Source: Aspidapion aeneum
Taxonomy: Eukaryota > Arthropoda > Insecta > Coleoptera > Brentidae
DNA length: 64,000 nt
NCBI GenBank assembly: GCA_963576565.1
Contig: CAUYVT010000055.1
Location: 496,001 to 560,000, forward strand
Direction of reading: 5' to 3'
Part shown: positions 21,587 through 33,379 of the stretch, one piece after another
Layout: every line of letters starts with the position of its first letter
Numbering within the stretch: position 1 is the first letter of the stretch
The notes under the pieces: generated by a model
The model's input: only the letters and a program-made list of their open reading frames with translations
What the model was told of the DNA's origin: nothing
Database searches by the model: none
Position numbers and translations under genes: made by a program

Positions 21587-22559
21587 CCATTCCGCTCTAC
21601 GACAACCTAAAGCTAGATATTGGTATTTAGTGTTTTTTGATTAAATTACCTGTGCTGGTCTGTCTCCATCGTAAAAAAATTTTTAGTTTTATATATAACA
21701 CTTTATATAATTAGAGAAAGTAATACATAATTATTTAATAATTTGTATGTAATTATCATAAAAATTAAACAGACACTTTTTAAAGTGTCAAACTCACGTC
21801 ATACTAAAAAACAAGTGAAAATACTCTGTTGTATTTTCAGCGCCTACTAGTTTGCTACATAATTTGAGTTCCAGATATTGTATCAGGGCTATCAAAACGG
21901 ACGGGCCACGACCCTCCACTTTGTTGACGTCACATCCGGGGCTGATTTTTTTTTTGATGGTCACATTACGACACAGCTGATTGTCTTTAAAATATTGAAG
22001 TTGGAATGACGGTTCATGAATATTTGATTTTTTTTTTAAATAAAGCCGTTTTTGAGATTGTTTTTACTTTATTCTGGCAGAACAATTTTTTTTAAATGTA
22101 AAGTAATCCTTAATTTTTCATAGTCGCTTCATTAGCTCACACAAAAATTAAGTTTAAAACAGAAGCGAATGTGACAATCACAGATGACAAAGTCAAATAC
22201 ATGTCAATATAACAGTTGGCATGTGGTACATGGCGGGTAATTTGAATTCAAAATAAGGAATGCTAAATCTTGAAGATTTTAACCTTTTAATCATGTTGCT
22301 TCCTTACAAACCCTTGGGTGGAATATCGGGATGGTGTCTGAGAATATTTCACTGAAATTTTGCGGAAATCTGTAGTGCCATTTTGATAATATCATAAAAA
22401 AACGTCTGACCTCCCATAAGACCCAATGTAAAATTCAGCCCCGGGAGAACAGCTGATTTTTTCAGGGTCGTGGCCTCTATTTTTGTGTTGGCCTTGATTG
22501 TATATGTCTATTTGTGTTTTTTTAGTTTCTTCCACTTTTACACCCGATTGCCCCTTTGT
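21587..22559. repeat. MITE-like inverted repeat, otherwise no gene
   Basis: At about 21905, GGCCACGACCCT is followed by CCGGGGCTGA. At about 22440 the sequence CCCCGGGAGAACAGCTGA precedes AGGGTCGTGGCC (to about 22474). The two form loosely inverted ends of an about 570-bp non-coding unit. No other feature recognised. Confidence 0.5.
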
Positions 22560-23366
22560 GTGGCGGCTGAAGTTCAGATGAAAAAGGTATTTTTTTGTTT
22601 TTGTTTAACACAACTAGTACTGCCATGTAATATATTGATTTATACTAAATGGGGATCGCCGATTTTAAATATTTCATAATAAATGTCTATTATTATCCAA
22701 GATGGCGGCGGTCAAAATATAAATACAACAGTATCTTTTTGGTTTGGTAAATATTTTTACCAAGATATGCTGTTTTATATTAATCTTAATTAGTTTTAAA
22801 TTGTAATGTACAAAAAAAATATAATTTATTTATTTTTTAAAGATGGCGGTCAAAAAAGTAAAAAAAAACGTTTTTGTTTATTTTTTCGAAATTTAACCAA
22901 AAAAACTGAGAAAACCAAGACATCTCGTTAAACAAAACACAGATGTTTTAAATATGTTAAAAAAGTTGTCATATGTCACGTGCCGGGTGATTTGAATAAA
23001 TTGACCATATTTTACTTAATAGCTATCTCCGTTAATATTGATCTAATAGTAACGTTTAAATTAGCAAAGTTAAATAATTTTTTCTAAATCAGCAAAATCT
23101 GATGTCAAAAATGACATATGTCATACACTATTGACATATAGTTTATTTTTTTATATAAAACACCCTGTATATATATTTTTTTAATTGATAGGGTTCCTTT
23201 TTCTGATTTCAAAAATATATAATATGTTGACATTTAGTCCAGCCGTTGTTGAAATATTTGCATTTTAAAAATTATATTCATTAACAAGATGGCAACATCC
23301 TTATTGTTTATTTAGGTTATTAAAATGCAAATGTTTCAATAACGGCTGGTCTAAATGTCAACATAT

Positions 23367-23775
23367 TGTTACAAATTTAAGTTATTTAAATTTTATAGTT
23401 AGAATTTATTTAGGTTTAGTGTAGTATTAGGTTGACGTATCTTATGGTTGTATTCTAAGTCTAGGTTTTAGTTGCGTTATCTATGACACTCGTGCTTGGC
23501 CGTGTACCTTCTGGAAGAAACGAGAATGCTCGTGAATTGAAGAAGGATGGATGGTTCTCGAATAGTAGGTAGACCCTATATATAGGGCCGGACGTCGAGC
23601 ATCGAGGCAGTCAAAGATAACCAACGGTAGTGATCGCTAGATGTTAACGCGAAGTTAATAGGCGGATTAAAGTAGGGAATTATTAGCAAGTTATTAGTAA
23701 GTTTAAATGCGTATTTTTGTACATAAACCGTTTTGAAATTTGCGAGGTTTAATTTGTCGTTGTGAACCCGTAACA
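23367..23775 (+). mobile_element. Solo LTR of the gypsy family at 1-3258
   Basis: 409 bp from TGTTACAAATTTAAG to GAACCCGTAACA, same family as the LTR at 2845-3258 but in the opposite orientation. It is flanked by ATAT on both sides (23363-23366 and 23776-23779), a 4-bp target duplication. The related palindrome copy at about 25730-25750 shows the uninterrupted site. The coding interior has been lost, as after LTR-LTR recombination. Confidence 0.9.
23575..23586 (+). promoter_or_regulatory. TATA-like box in the solo LTR
   Basis: CCTATATATAGG followed by GCCGG, the same box and flank as in the 5' LTR at 3055-3066. It may still start transcription towards higher coordinates; no evidence either way. 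Confidence 0.5.
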
Positions 23776-24351
23776 ATATTATATATTTTTGAAATCAGAA
23801 AAACGAGTCTTATCAACTAAAAAAATTATATACAGGGTGTTTTATTTAAAAAAATAAACTATATGTCAAAAGTTTGACATATGTCATTTTTGACATCAGA
23901 TTCTGATAATTTAGAAAAAATTATATAACTTTGCTTATTTAAACGTTACTGTTAGATTGATATTAACGGAGATAGCTATTAAGTAAAATATGGTCAATTC
24001 AATCAAATCACCCGGTATGTGACATATGTCAACTTTTTTGATATTTTTAAAATATCTGTGTTTTGTTTACCAAGATGTCTTATTTTTTCCAGTTTTTTTT
24101 GTTAAATTTCGTAAAAATAAACAAAAATGTTTTTTTGTTTACTTTTTCTTTAAAAAATAAATAAATAATATTTTTTTTGTACGTTACAATTTAAAACTAA
24201 TTAAGATTAATATAAAACTGCATATCTTGGTAAAAATATTTACCAAACCAAAAAGATACTGTTGTATTTATATTTTGACCGCCGCCATCTTGGATAGTAA
24301 TAGACATATGTCATTTATTATGAAATATTTAAAATCAGCGACCCCCATTTT

Positions 24352-27300
24352 AGTAGAGTAAATTTGTAAAATAAAGCTGCAAAAAGAGTATATTTTTTTA
24401 TATTTGGCATAGTAGTACCTAACACCAAAAGCTAAATTTTCATTCGAGGATCCCCGATTTTCCGGCCTCAGAATCCAAGATGGCGGCTGCCAAAGTTAAG
24501 AAAAAAAATGATTTCCTTGTTTTAAGCGGAATTAAATTAATTTTGATAAATTTACTTTAAGTGGGATATACTCAATGTAAAAATGTAAAAAAAAATTACA
24601 CCTGTCACTGCAAAACAAAATGGCGGCTATTTTTAAAAAATATCGTTTTTCTTCGATATTTTCTTTATTTTTTGTGCAATATTTACTTTTAATATCTCAT
24701 ATTAAAGCTACTGACCAGGTCTTTAAACCTGCTTAAATGAAATGATAAGTTTCCCAGCCGACACAAAGATGGCGCTTAATTTGCCAAAAATAAAATAGAC
24801 CTTTACAACCAGTAGACCAAATTAAATTTTTACAAAAATTTTTCTTGGATTTTATTAGTAGTAAGCCAAATTTTATAAAAATTTATAAAAACTAACAATT
24901 TGACATTTAACATTTTAAGATGGCGGCCGAAGTTCGGATAAAAAAGTAATTTTTTTGTTTTTGTTTGACACAACTAGTATTGCCGTGTAATATATTGATT
25001 TATACTAAATGGGGGTCGCCGATTGTAAATATTTCATAATAAATGACATATGTCTATTATTATCCAAGATGACGGCGGTCAAAATATAAATACAACAGTA
25101 TCTTTTTGGTTTAGTAAATTTTTTTACCAAGATATGTAGTTTTATATTAATCTTAATTAGTTTTAAATTATAATGTACAAAAAAAAATAGAATTTATTTA
25201 TTTTTTAAAGATGGCGGCCGAAAAAGTAAAAAAAACATTTTTGTTTATTTTTTCGAATTTTAACAAAAAAAACTGAGAAAACCAAGACATCTCGTTAAAC
25301 AAAACACAGATGTTTTAAATATGTCAAAAAAGTTGACATATGTCACGTACCGGGTGATTTGAATAAATTGACATATTTTACTTAATAGCTATCTCCGTTA
25401 ATATTGATCTTACAGTAACGTTTAAATTAGCAAAGTTAAATAATTTTCTAAATCATCAGAATCTTATGTCAAAAATGACATATGTCATACACTTGTCAAA
25501 CTATTGACATATGGTTTATTTTTTTTAAATAAAACACCCTGTATATAATGTTTTTCATTGATAGGGCTCCTTTTTCTGATTTCAAAAATATATAATATGT
25601 TGACATTTAGTCCAGCCGTTGTTGAAATATTTCCATTTTAAAAATTATATTCATTAACAAAATGGCAACATCCTTATTGTTTATTTAGGTTATTAAAATG
25701 CAAATATTTCAATAACGGCTGGTCTAAATGTCAACATATTATATATTTTTGAAATCAGAAAAACAAGTCATATCAAGTAAAAAAACTATATACAGGGTGT
25801 TTTATTTAAAAAAATAAACCATATGTCAAAAGTTTGACAAGTGTATGACATATGTCATTTTTGACATCAGATTCTGATGATTTAGAAAAAATTATTTAAC
25901 TTTGATTATTTAAACATTAGTGTTAGATTAATATTAACGGTGATAGCTATTAAGTAAAATATGGTCAATTCAATCAAATCACCCGGTACGTGACATATGT
26001 CAACTTTTTTGACATTTTTAAAATATATGTGTTTTGTTTACGGAGATGTCTTGTTTTTTCCAGTTTTTTTTGTTAAATTTCAAAAAAATAAACAAAAATG
26101 TTTTTTTTTACTTTTTCGACCGCCATCTTTAAAAAATAAATAAATAATATTATTTTTTTACATTATGACTTAAAATAAATTAAGAGTAATACAAAACTAC
26201 AAATCTTCGTAAAAAAAATACCAAACCAAGAAGATAATGTTGTTTTTATATTTTGAACGCCTCCATCTTGATTAATAATAGACATGTCTCATTTATGATG
26301 AAATATTTAAAATCGGCGACCCCTATTTAATATAAATCGATATATTACACGGCAATACTAGTACTGTCAAACAAGAACAAAAAAATAACTGAACTTCGGC
26401 CGCCATCTTAAAATTTTTAATGTCAAATTGTAATTTTTTTGAAATTTTTACAAAACTTGGCTTACCATTGATAAAATCCAAAAAAAATTTTTTTTTTAAT
26501 TTAATTTGGTCTACAGGTTATAAAGGTCTCTTTTATTTTTGACATATTAAACGCCATCTTTGTGTCGGCTGAGAAACTACTAACTTTTTTTCATTAGATT
26601 TAAAGAGCTGGTCAGTGGCTTTAATATGAGGTATTAAAAATAAATATCGCGCAAAAAATAAATAAAATATCGAAGAAAAACGATTTTTTTTAAATATAGC
26701 CGCCATTTTGTTTTAAAGTGACAGGTGTAAATTTTTTTAACATTTTTGAATTAAGTAGGTCCCACTTAAAGTAAGTTTATCAAAATTAATTTAATTTGTC
26801 TTAAAACAGGGAATTCATTTTTTTTTAACTTTAGCAGCCGCCATCTTGGATTCCGATGCCGGAAATCACGGGATCCTCGATTGAAAATTTAGCTTTCGAT
26901 GTTAGCTACTACCATGCAAAATATAAAAAAATATACCTTTTTTGCAGCTTTTTATTGAAATACCTTACAATTTTACTCTACTATTTAGTATAAATCAATA
27001 TATTAGACGGCAGTACTAGTTGTGTCAAACAAAAACAAAAAAATGACTTTTTTATCTGAACTTCGGCCGCCATCTTAAAATGTTAAATGTCAAATTATAC
27101 ATTTTTTAAAATTTTTACAAAACTTCGCTTACTGTTGACAAAATCCAAAATTTGTTTTTTTGAAAAAGTTTAATTTGGCCTACAGGTTATAAAGGTCTCT
27201 TTTATTTTTGACATATTAAACGCCATCTTTGTGTCGGCTGGGAAACTTATAACTTTTTTTCAATACATTTAAAGACCTGGTCGGTGGCTTTAATATGAGG

Positions 27301-27602
27301 TATTAAAAATAAATATCGCGCAAAAATTAAAGAAAATATCGAAGAAAAACAATTTTTTTTAAATATAGGCGCCATTTTGTGTTAAAGTGACAGGTGTAAT
27401 TTTTTTTAAACATTTTTGAATTAAGTAGGTCCCACTTAAAGTAAATTTATCAAAATTAATTTAATTTGACTTAAAACAGGGAATTAATTTTTTTTCTTAA
27501 ATTTGGCAGCCGCCATCTTGCAATGCAACTACCATGCCAAATATAAAAAAGTATACTTTTTGCAGCTTTTTATTGAAATACCCTACAAATTTACTCTACT
27601 AA
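24352..27602. mobile_element. Palindromic element, second copy, with duplicated right end
   Basis: Ends are inverted: AGTAGAGTAAATTTGTAA at 24352 and AAATTTACTCTACT at 27588-27601. The left arm runs through the GGCATAGTAGTACC, AAAATGGCGGCTAT and AAGATGGCGGCCGAAGTTCG blocks to a loop at about 25660-25690. The right arm returns through the same blocks in reverse. The last about 640 bp of the right arm (about 26330-26980) is repeated in tandem at about 26985-27602. There is no transposase or other frame, so it is non-autonomous. Confidence 0.85.
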
Positions 27603-27619
27603 TACTTTCGTCTCTATTT

Positions 27620-28330
27620 GTTTTTCTTACAGAAATATTTTTGCTTTTACCAGATGGTGGTCAGATCCACAGGTAAAAATCAAAGATTTTTTGTTGGCTG
27701 AATCCAGGTATACCGATGAATATCCTTATGTTTAGAAAAACCAATATTTATTTTTAGATTATGGGTTTCACACAATTGTATCAGTCTCAAGACTCTCAAG
27801 CCATTATCATTTGTAACTTCCTCTCCAAATGGTCCTACCACTTTGCTTTGGCTTTGTCTACCAGTTCGACTATTAAAATCGCCAAGCATAATTATTTCCC
27901 TGGTATGCCGATTTTAGTGATTGTCTCATCAAGATGGTCGAAGAACATTTGTTTCATAGCTACCGTTTCGTCATTTGATGGTGCGTAGGCTGTTATTATG
28001 CTTATATTGTGTCCAAGCATCTTCATGTTAACTCGAAGTAAGTTTTCATTAATGCACTCGTAGTCTTTAATCTTATTTTTGAGGTTGTTATTTATTAATA
28101 AGGATACTCATCTGGCTGCTCTTCTTTCTTTTGAGACTCCAGTGAATATGTGAACAAAGTTACCGACACTACTTGTACCTGTTCCTTTCTTTTTTGTCTC
28201 TGTGAGTGCAATATTGTCTATCTTACTATTCTGCACTTCGGTTGCAATAATGTCCAACATTTGGTTCACTCCCTGTACGTTCCATATTCAGAGTCCTTTT
28301 TCTTTGCTTTTTTCGTCTTCGAGAATTTCC
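27620..28330 (-). pseudogene. Non-LTR retrotransposon AP-type endonuclease remnant
   Basis: Read on the minus strand from about 28330, pieces of an apurinic-type endonuclease appear in order: WNVQGVNQ, then LDIIATEVQNSKIDNIALTE, FTGVSKERRAA, ITAYAPSND, LGDFNSRTG, NDNGLR, HRYTWIQP and finally SDHHLVKAKI (about 27640-27670). These are the substrate- and metal-binding motifs of RTE/Jockey-like elements, including the catalytic SDH. The frame is broken by at least one stop near 28110, by frame changes, and by a deletion just before SDH. Upstream (28330-28720) is GC-richer sequence that could be its 5' leader. No reverse transcriptase is attached. Confidence 0.8.
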
Positions 28331-28825
28331 GTCCATTGCTCCGAGGCTTTGTTTAGGCCTTTTGGTAATATCTTTGTTTTAAAAGTATTAGAGAACCAGT
28401 CTAATGCCTCAACCCCCTACTTGGAGGGCCAGGATTTTTTATCAAGGTTTTTCTCCCCTAGCCTTTGACGATCCAACGCCATACTGTAAGGCAACAGCTT
28501 TATTCTTTTATACTATCCCTAAAAGAAAGGGTTGCCACCTACGCTAAGATCACCATACCGAGGTCTCCGTCACCCTGGGAGTGGGACCCTAGACAGGTGC
28601 TAACTCTCCGGGTCAGAGAGTACCTAGAATCTACGGAGGGCAGGGGTCGATTCATTTCCCCTGATAGACATCTAACGAGGTCTACCCCATACCCCATGCT
28701 AGCTCCCGCTAAATTTCACGGTTGTTTTTAAAATTTTAAAACCACACAATTGGATGACGGACAGAGTACATTTTACGCGCATTGGACATGCGCACCAAGA
28801 ATCAGTGAGATCCTTTTCTATCGCC
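28331..28825 (-). other. Probable leader of the non-LTR remnant, then start of BEL LTR
   Basis: 28331-28720 is non-coding and more GC-rich than its surroundings. The BEL 5' LTR may begin at TGTTTTTAAAATTTT (about 28725), which would make it about 400 bp long. Only the part from 28826 is supported by a second copy. Confidence 0.4.
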
Positions 28826-29124
28826 TCGAGAAAATGGCGTGTTAATTTCTTTCTCTAACTATTACAAATTTCTACACTTGAAAGTGCTCGATTTTGGTGT
28901 ACTGAAGCATAGAACTGGAAACTTCAGCCCTTCAGCTACGTGGTGCCATCATTAGATCAAGACAGGGGCCGCTGGAACGTGGAGAAATTGGCTGCAAACT
29001 GGTGAGTGCTTTGTTTCTGATTTCCCTTGTGTGGTAACAGCATTTAACCTATGGACCTTTGATTATTTCGTGATTTCGTTTCAATATATTTATGTTTATC
29101 GTTTTTCTAACTGCGGGCAAACAT
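28826..29124 (+). mobile_element. 5' LTR of BEL/Pao element (supported part)
   Basis: From CGCCTCGAGAAAATGGCG to CTGCGGGCAAACA this matches 32818-33163 nearly base for base. The 5' copy lacks about 40 bp (GTTCGCGCTTCATTTAATAA onward) that the 3' copy has just before TTATCGTTTTTC. The true 5' boundary is likely upstream of 28826. Confidence 0.75.
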
Positions 29125-29525
29125 AAAGTGTTCCTTCGAACCGAATAAGTAAATTAAATCCATTCGACGGTATTTTAAGGCAGCCATTTTCACATTTTCA
29201 CACGGCGATCACACGGCCTTGAATTTGCCAATCGTTCGACCTTCGGTTTCGGCGCAGTTCACCTGTTTTCGGTCCGCTGCTATGGTAACGCAGGGTCTAC
29301 CGCGTGGTCATTTCAGTAAACAAAAATTGAGAAGCAATCAAAACAAACAAGCACGATTTCTGTGATTAGATTTGTTCCATACCATTTCGATATAAAAACA
29401 TTTTTCATCAATTGCGATAAATTAGTGCATATTTTCGACGATTCGTCATTTTTCTATTTCAGAAGCATTAATTTAGCGTTAATTGTATACTTACCGACAA
29501 TATCATCATTTCAAAGGTAAAAATC
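29125..29525 (+). other. BEL/Pao 5' leader
   Basis: About 400 bases between the LTR end and the first ATG of gag. A primer binding site should start right after the LTR (TAAAGTGTTCCTTCGAACC) but I could not match it to a tRNA. Confidence 0.5.
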
Positions 29526-30050
29526 ATGTCTATCAAAAAAGCCGTGCAAAAACGCAAGGGTTTTTTATCTGCGATCACCGAGTGTTATGTGTTTTCACAA
29601 ACCGCGGCAACGGACGCAAAAGCGAGAAACGAGTTTCAAGTGAGGTATTCCGATTTGGATGAAACCTTCGTTAAATGCATGTTGGCACATAATAATGTCA
29701 TTATGTTGATAGACGACTCGGACGACGAGGATTTTAAAACGCAAGATGCGATCCTTTCAGAAGCTCGTAAATATTTTTATGCGTTTAAAGGGGTTTACTC
29801 TGAAATATTTCCGGTGGAGGCCCCATCCTTCTCGCGATCATATGTTCGTCAAAACGAATCTGAAACTCCAAAACTCAAAGAGTTACGTATTCCCATATTT
29901 CAAGGTGATAAAAAATTATGGCCAAGCTTTTTCGATCTTTTTAACAACATTTTAGATCAAAATCAAAGTCTAAGTAACGTTCGAAAACTTCAATATTTAT
30001 TTTCATATCTCGAGGATGAGCCTTTAAAATTGATATCAGGGATTAGCTAA
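29526..30050 (+). pseudogene. BEL/Pao gag, N-terminal part, ended by an in-frame stop
   Basis: 174 codons from an ATG, then a TAA at 30048-30050. The same frame stays open beyond the stop and runs into the next entry without a shift, so a single nonsense change splits what was one polyprotein. The sequence has the features of the BEL Gag N-terminal domain: an acidic helical start, a PKLKELRIPIFQG-like linker (the PKLDLPTF motif of this superfamily), W.SF.D.F, and NVRKLQYL. It would form the particle. Function of this copy is doubtful. Confidence 0.85.
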
Positions 30051-30140
30051 TCTGATCAAAATTATAAAATTGCTTACGACAAATTAGTCAATAGATATCA
30101 AAACAAGCGAGACCTCGCAAATGATGCTTTAAGCACAATT

Positions 30141-32909
30141 ATGAACTCTACATTAAAAAACGAGTCAGCTAAAGAATTGCGTAATTTAATTGACACCTTT
30201 TCAGAATCCCTAGAAATTTTAAAATCACTTAGCTTTGACGTTGACAGTTGGGACTTTATTATTTTTTTCATTCTGTTAGAAAAATTGGATATTCTGACGC
30301 GTTCAAATTTCGAAATGAGTCACGCCAATACTAATACCGAAATTCCCACTTTTCAGTCACTTTTTCAATTTCTAGAAAAAAGATGTAAAGTTTTGGAATC
30401 ACTTCCTCAATCAACAGCACCCAAAAAGGTGCCTACCTATCAAAAATCAAATTCTATGCAAAATCAGTTTGGGCAAAAGCCTACCTATAAATCACCCAAT
30501 TCGCCTTTTATAGGACTGGCTGGCACCTCAACTAATTCAAGCACGGGAATAAATTGTTTCCGGTGTAATCAAGGTCACGTGCTTTCGAAATGTCAAACAT
30601 TTTTTGACCTATCGCCAATCGATCGCCTATCTTTCGTCAAGCAGAAAAAATTATGTCTAGCGTGTTTTCATCCCTCGCATGGGGTAGATACGTGCAAATC
30701 AAAATATTCATGCAGGACTTGCAATAGTAAAAGGCACCACACTTTAACTCATATCTTAGAAACTAATAAAGAGTCTGGAAGCCAAGATACTAGCCCTGTC
30801 ATTCACACACCACCTGTCAATAATCTTCATGTGTCATTAAATACCTCAGGACCTTCAGGTACCTTTCTTTTATGCACCGCCATAATAGATGTTATGGACG
30901 GTTGCGGAAATTTTCAACCTGTAAGGGCACTGCTTGATTCTGGATCACAGACAGGATTCATCAGTGAAAAGTGTATTCAGCGTCTTAATCTTCCTAGGCG
31001 AAGTTACACCTTTGAAATATTCGGATTAAATCAAATGTCTTCTCTTACTTCCAAAGGGCTCGTTCAATGTCACATTAAGCCACAAGGACAGGTCACTCCT
31101 TTACTTAATTTCGAAGCAATTGTTGTTCCACAACTATGTTCCAATATGCCTACATTCACTTTGAACGATAATCAGTGGAAACACTTGGAAAACCTTAAAC
31201 TTGCCGACCCATCTTATTTCAAATCTAGACCTGTGGACCTAGTTATTGGTTGCGAGCTATTCGCACAGATATTCAAGGAGGGCAGGGTTCTTGGACAAAT
31301 AGGGCAACCTTCAGCCCTTGAAACCATCTTTGGCTGGGTCGTCATGGGAAAAGTGGACAAAGAAGGTAGTCTTACGGAACGAACCAGTTGTTTTTTAACG
31401 AGTCATTCACCTCGTTTGGAGGTCATTATCCCTAGGTTTTGGGAAATCGAACATTTGCCTAAAAAACAAATCTTATCAAAGGAAGAAAAACAAGCAGAAT
31501 CAATTTTTACTGCGTGTGTCGTACGACAACCGAGCGGTAGATTCATGGTAGATCTTCCGTTTAAAGATAAAATAAACCCTGACCTAGGAAATACTTATCC
31601 GCAAGCTTATCGTAGATTTTTACTTCTAGAAAATAGATTACTCAAAAATCCTGATCTGTACACTGCCTATTCTAGTTTCATGCAAGACTATATCGATTCT
31701 AATCACATGAGTCTAGTTTTACCTATTCAACCAAAAGTCGACGTATCATGTTTTTTGGCACATCATTGCATACTAAAGCCGGAAAGCTTAAGTACAAAAT
31801 TAAGGGTAGTCTGGGATTGTTCGGCAGTCACCCCAAAGAATATTAGTCCCAATGACAATTTGGAATCTGGACCGAAACTGCAAAAGGATATTGCGTCTTT
31901 ACTCCTTACGTTTCGTCTTAATCCTATTGCCTACATTGCTGATATCAAACAAATGTTCCGTCAAGTCCTTATCAATCCTTATCACCGTCCTTATCAAAGG
32001 ATATTGTGGAGGTTTTCTCCACAGGACCCACTTTCAGTGTGGGAACTTTATATTGTCGTTTTTGGCATGACATGCTCACCCTTTCTAGCCATGCGTACGT
32101 TAAATGAGCTGGCAAAGAGAGAAAAGGAACGTTTTCCTATGGCTAGTACTGTTCTAAAAACGTCAATTTACATCGACGATATCTTGGGAACTAGCCCTTC
32201 GCTTTCTGAAGCTCTTTCCCTTCAAACGGAACTCAATGATTTGTTGAAGTCGGGAGGATTTGAACTTAAAAAATGGGCAAGCAATTGTCCTGAGTTATTG
32301 GCAACATTGCCAGAATCCGATCGTCAAATGCCTCTCTCTTTTGACAAGGATGAACCACACTTTATCAAAGTTTTAGGACTTCAATGGCATCCAAAAAACG
32401 ACATTTTTTCTTATCAATGCCGAATGAAGGACAAATCCCCAACCAAACGTTCTATTTTATCTATCATAGGAACAATCTTCGATCCCTTAGGTTTTCTTTG
32501 TCCCTTGTTGCTACAAGCAAAATTTATTTTGCAACAGTTATGGATATCGAAAATAGGCTGGGACGAAGAACCAGATTCTTCTATCATCGACTCTTGGAAC
32601 AAACTTCGTTCTGAATTCCCGCTTCTTTCCAATTTTCAATTACCCCGACAAATCAAACTGTCAAAAACCAATACCTGTCAAATCATCGGCTTCTGTGACG
32701 CTTCAATTCGAGGCTACGCAGGCGTCGTATATTTTCGTGTAGAAGAGGAAAACAATATATCTGTTTCTCTCATATCTGCAAAATCTAGGGTCGCGCCTAT
32801 AAAGTCACAAACCTCCTCCGCCTCGAGAAAATGGCGTGTTAATTTCTTTCTCCAACTATTACAAATTTCTACACTTGAAAGTGCTCGATTTTGGTGTACT
32901 GAAGCATAG
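30141..32909 (+). pseudogene. BEL/Pao gag C-terminus and pol, truncated in RNase H
   Basis: Open for 922 codons from an internal ATG; the same frame is open back to the stop at 30050. There is a zinc-knuckle cluster (CFRCNQGHVLSKC at about 139, then CLACFHPSH and CRTCNSKRHH), an aspartic protease LLDSGSQ at about 264, and a VIGCELF...GWVVMG segment usual in BEL. A reverse transcriptase runs from RVVWDCSA (about 555) to catalytic YIDDIL (about 677), and RNase H begins with GFCDAS at about 849. At residue about 892 (base 32818) the frame runs into LTR sequence, so the last 18 residues or so are LTR-encoded. The rest of RNase H and the whole integrase are missing. The copy cannot integrate on its own. 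Confidence 0.95.
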
Positions 32910-33163
32910 AACTGGAAACTTCAGCCCTTCAGCTACGTGGTGCCATCATTAGATCAAGACAGGGGCCCCTGGAACGTGGAGAAATTGGCTGCAAACTGGT
33001 GAGTGCTTTGTTTCTGATTTCCGTTGTGTGGTAACAGCATTTAACCTATGGACCTTTGATTATTTCGTTATTTCGTATCAATATATTTATGTTTGTTCGC
33101 GCTTCATTTAATAAAATATATACAGTCCATTGCAGTTATCGTTTTTCTAACTGCGGGCAAACA
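32818..33163 (+). mobile_element. 3' LTR of BEL/Pao element, 5' part deleted
   Basis: Nearly identical to 28826-29124 plus the about 40 bp missing there. It is fused directly to pol, consistent with one deletion that removed the end of pol, integrase and the start of this LTR. Similarity to the 5' LTR stops after GCAAACA. Confidence 0.85.
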
Positions 33164-33379
33164 CCCCAAACATCTAAAAAGTGTAAAAAGTATAGCAAAA
33201 ATTTTTATTCAACAATAAACTATAATTATTTACCTGCCTATTCATTTTTGCATTATTAAAATCCTTTTCTAAAGATGATTGTAAAATCCCAAAAATTAAA
33301 AGAAATTTATTTAAAAACAAAGTAAATTTCGATCCTGGTATGTAATTAACCCCTAGAATTACCACATATCGTCTTACCC
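33164..33379. other. No feature recognised
   Basis: Short AT-rich flank of the BEL element. Confidence 0.4.

Larger units (their letters stand above)
22560..24350. mobile_element. Palindromic element, first copy, carrying a solo LTR
   Basis: The left arm (about 22560-23280) and right arm (about 23320-24350, excluding the LTR) are reverse complements around a short loop GATGGCAACATCCTTATTGT. Shared blocks include CAAGATGGCGGCGGTCAAAA, CGGGTGATTTGA, TAGCTATCTCCGTTAATATT and ACACCCTGTATAT. TGACATATGTCA palindromes occur in the right arm. The right arm is cut off at about 24345 where the second element starts. There is no coding capacity. Confidence 0.85.
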
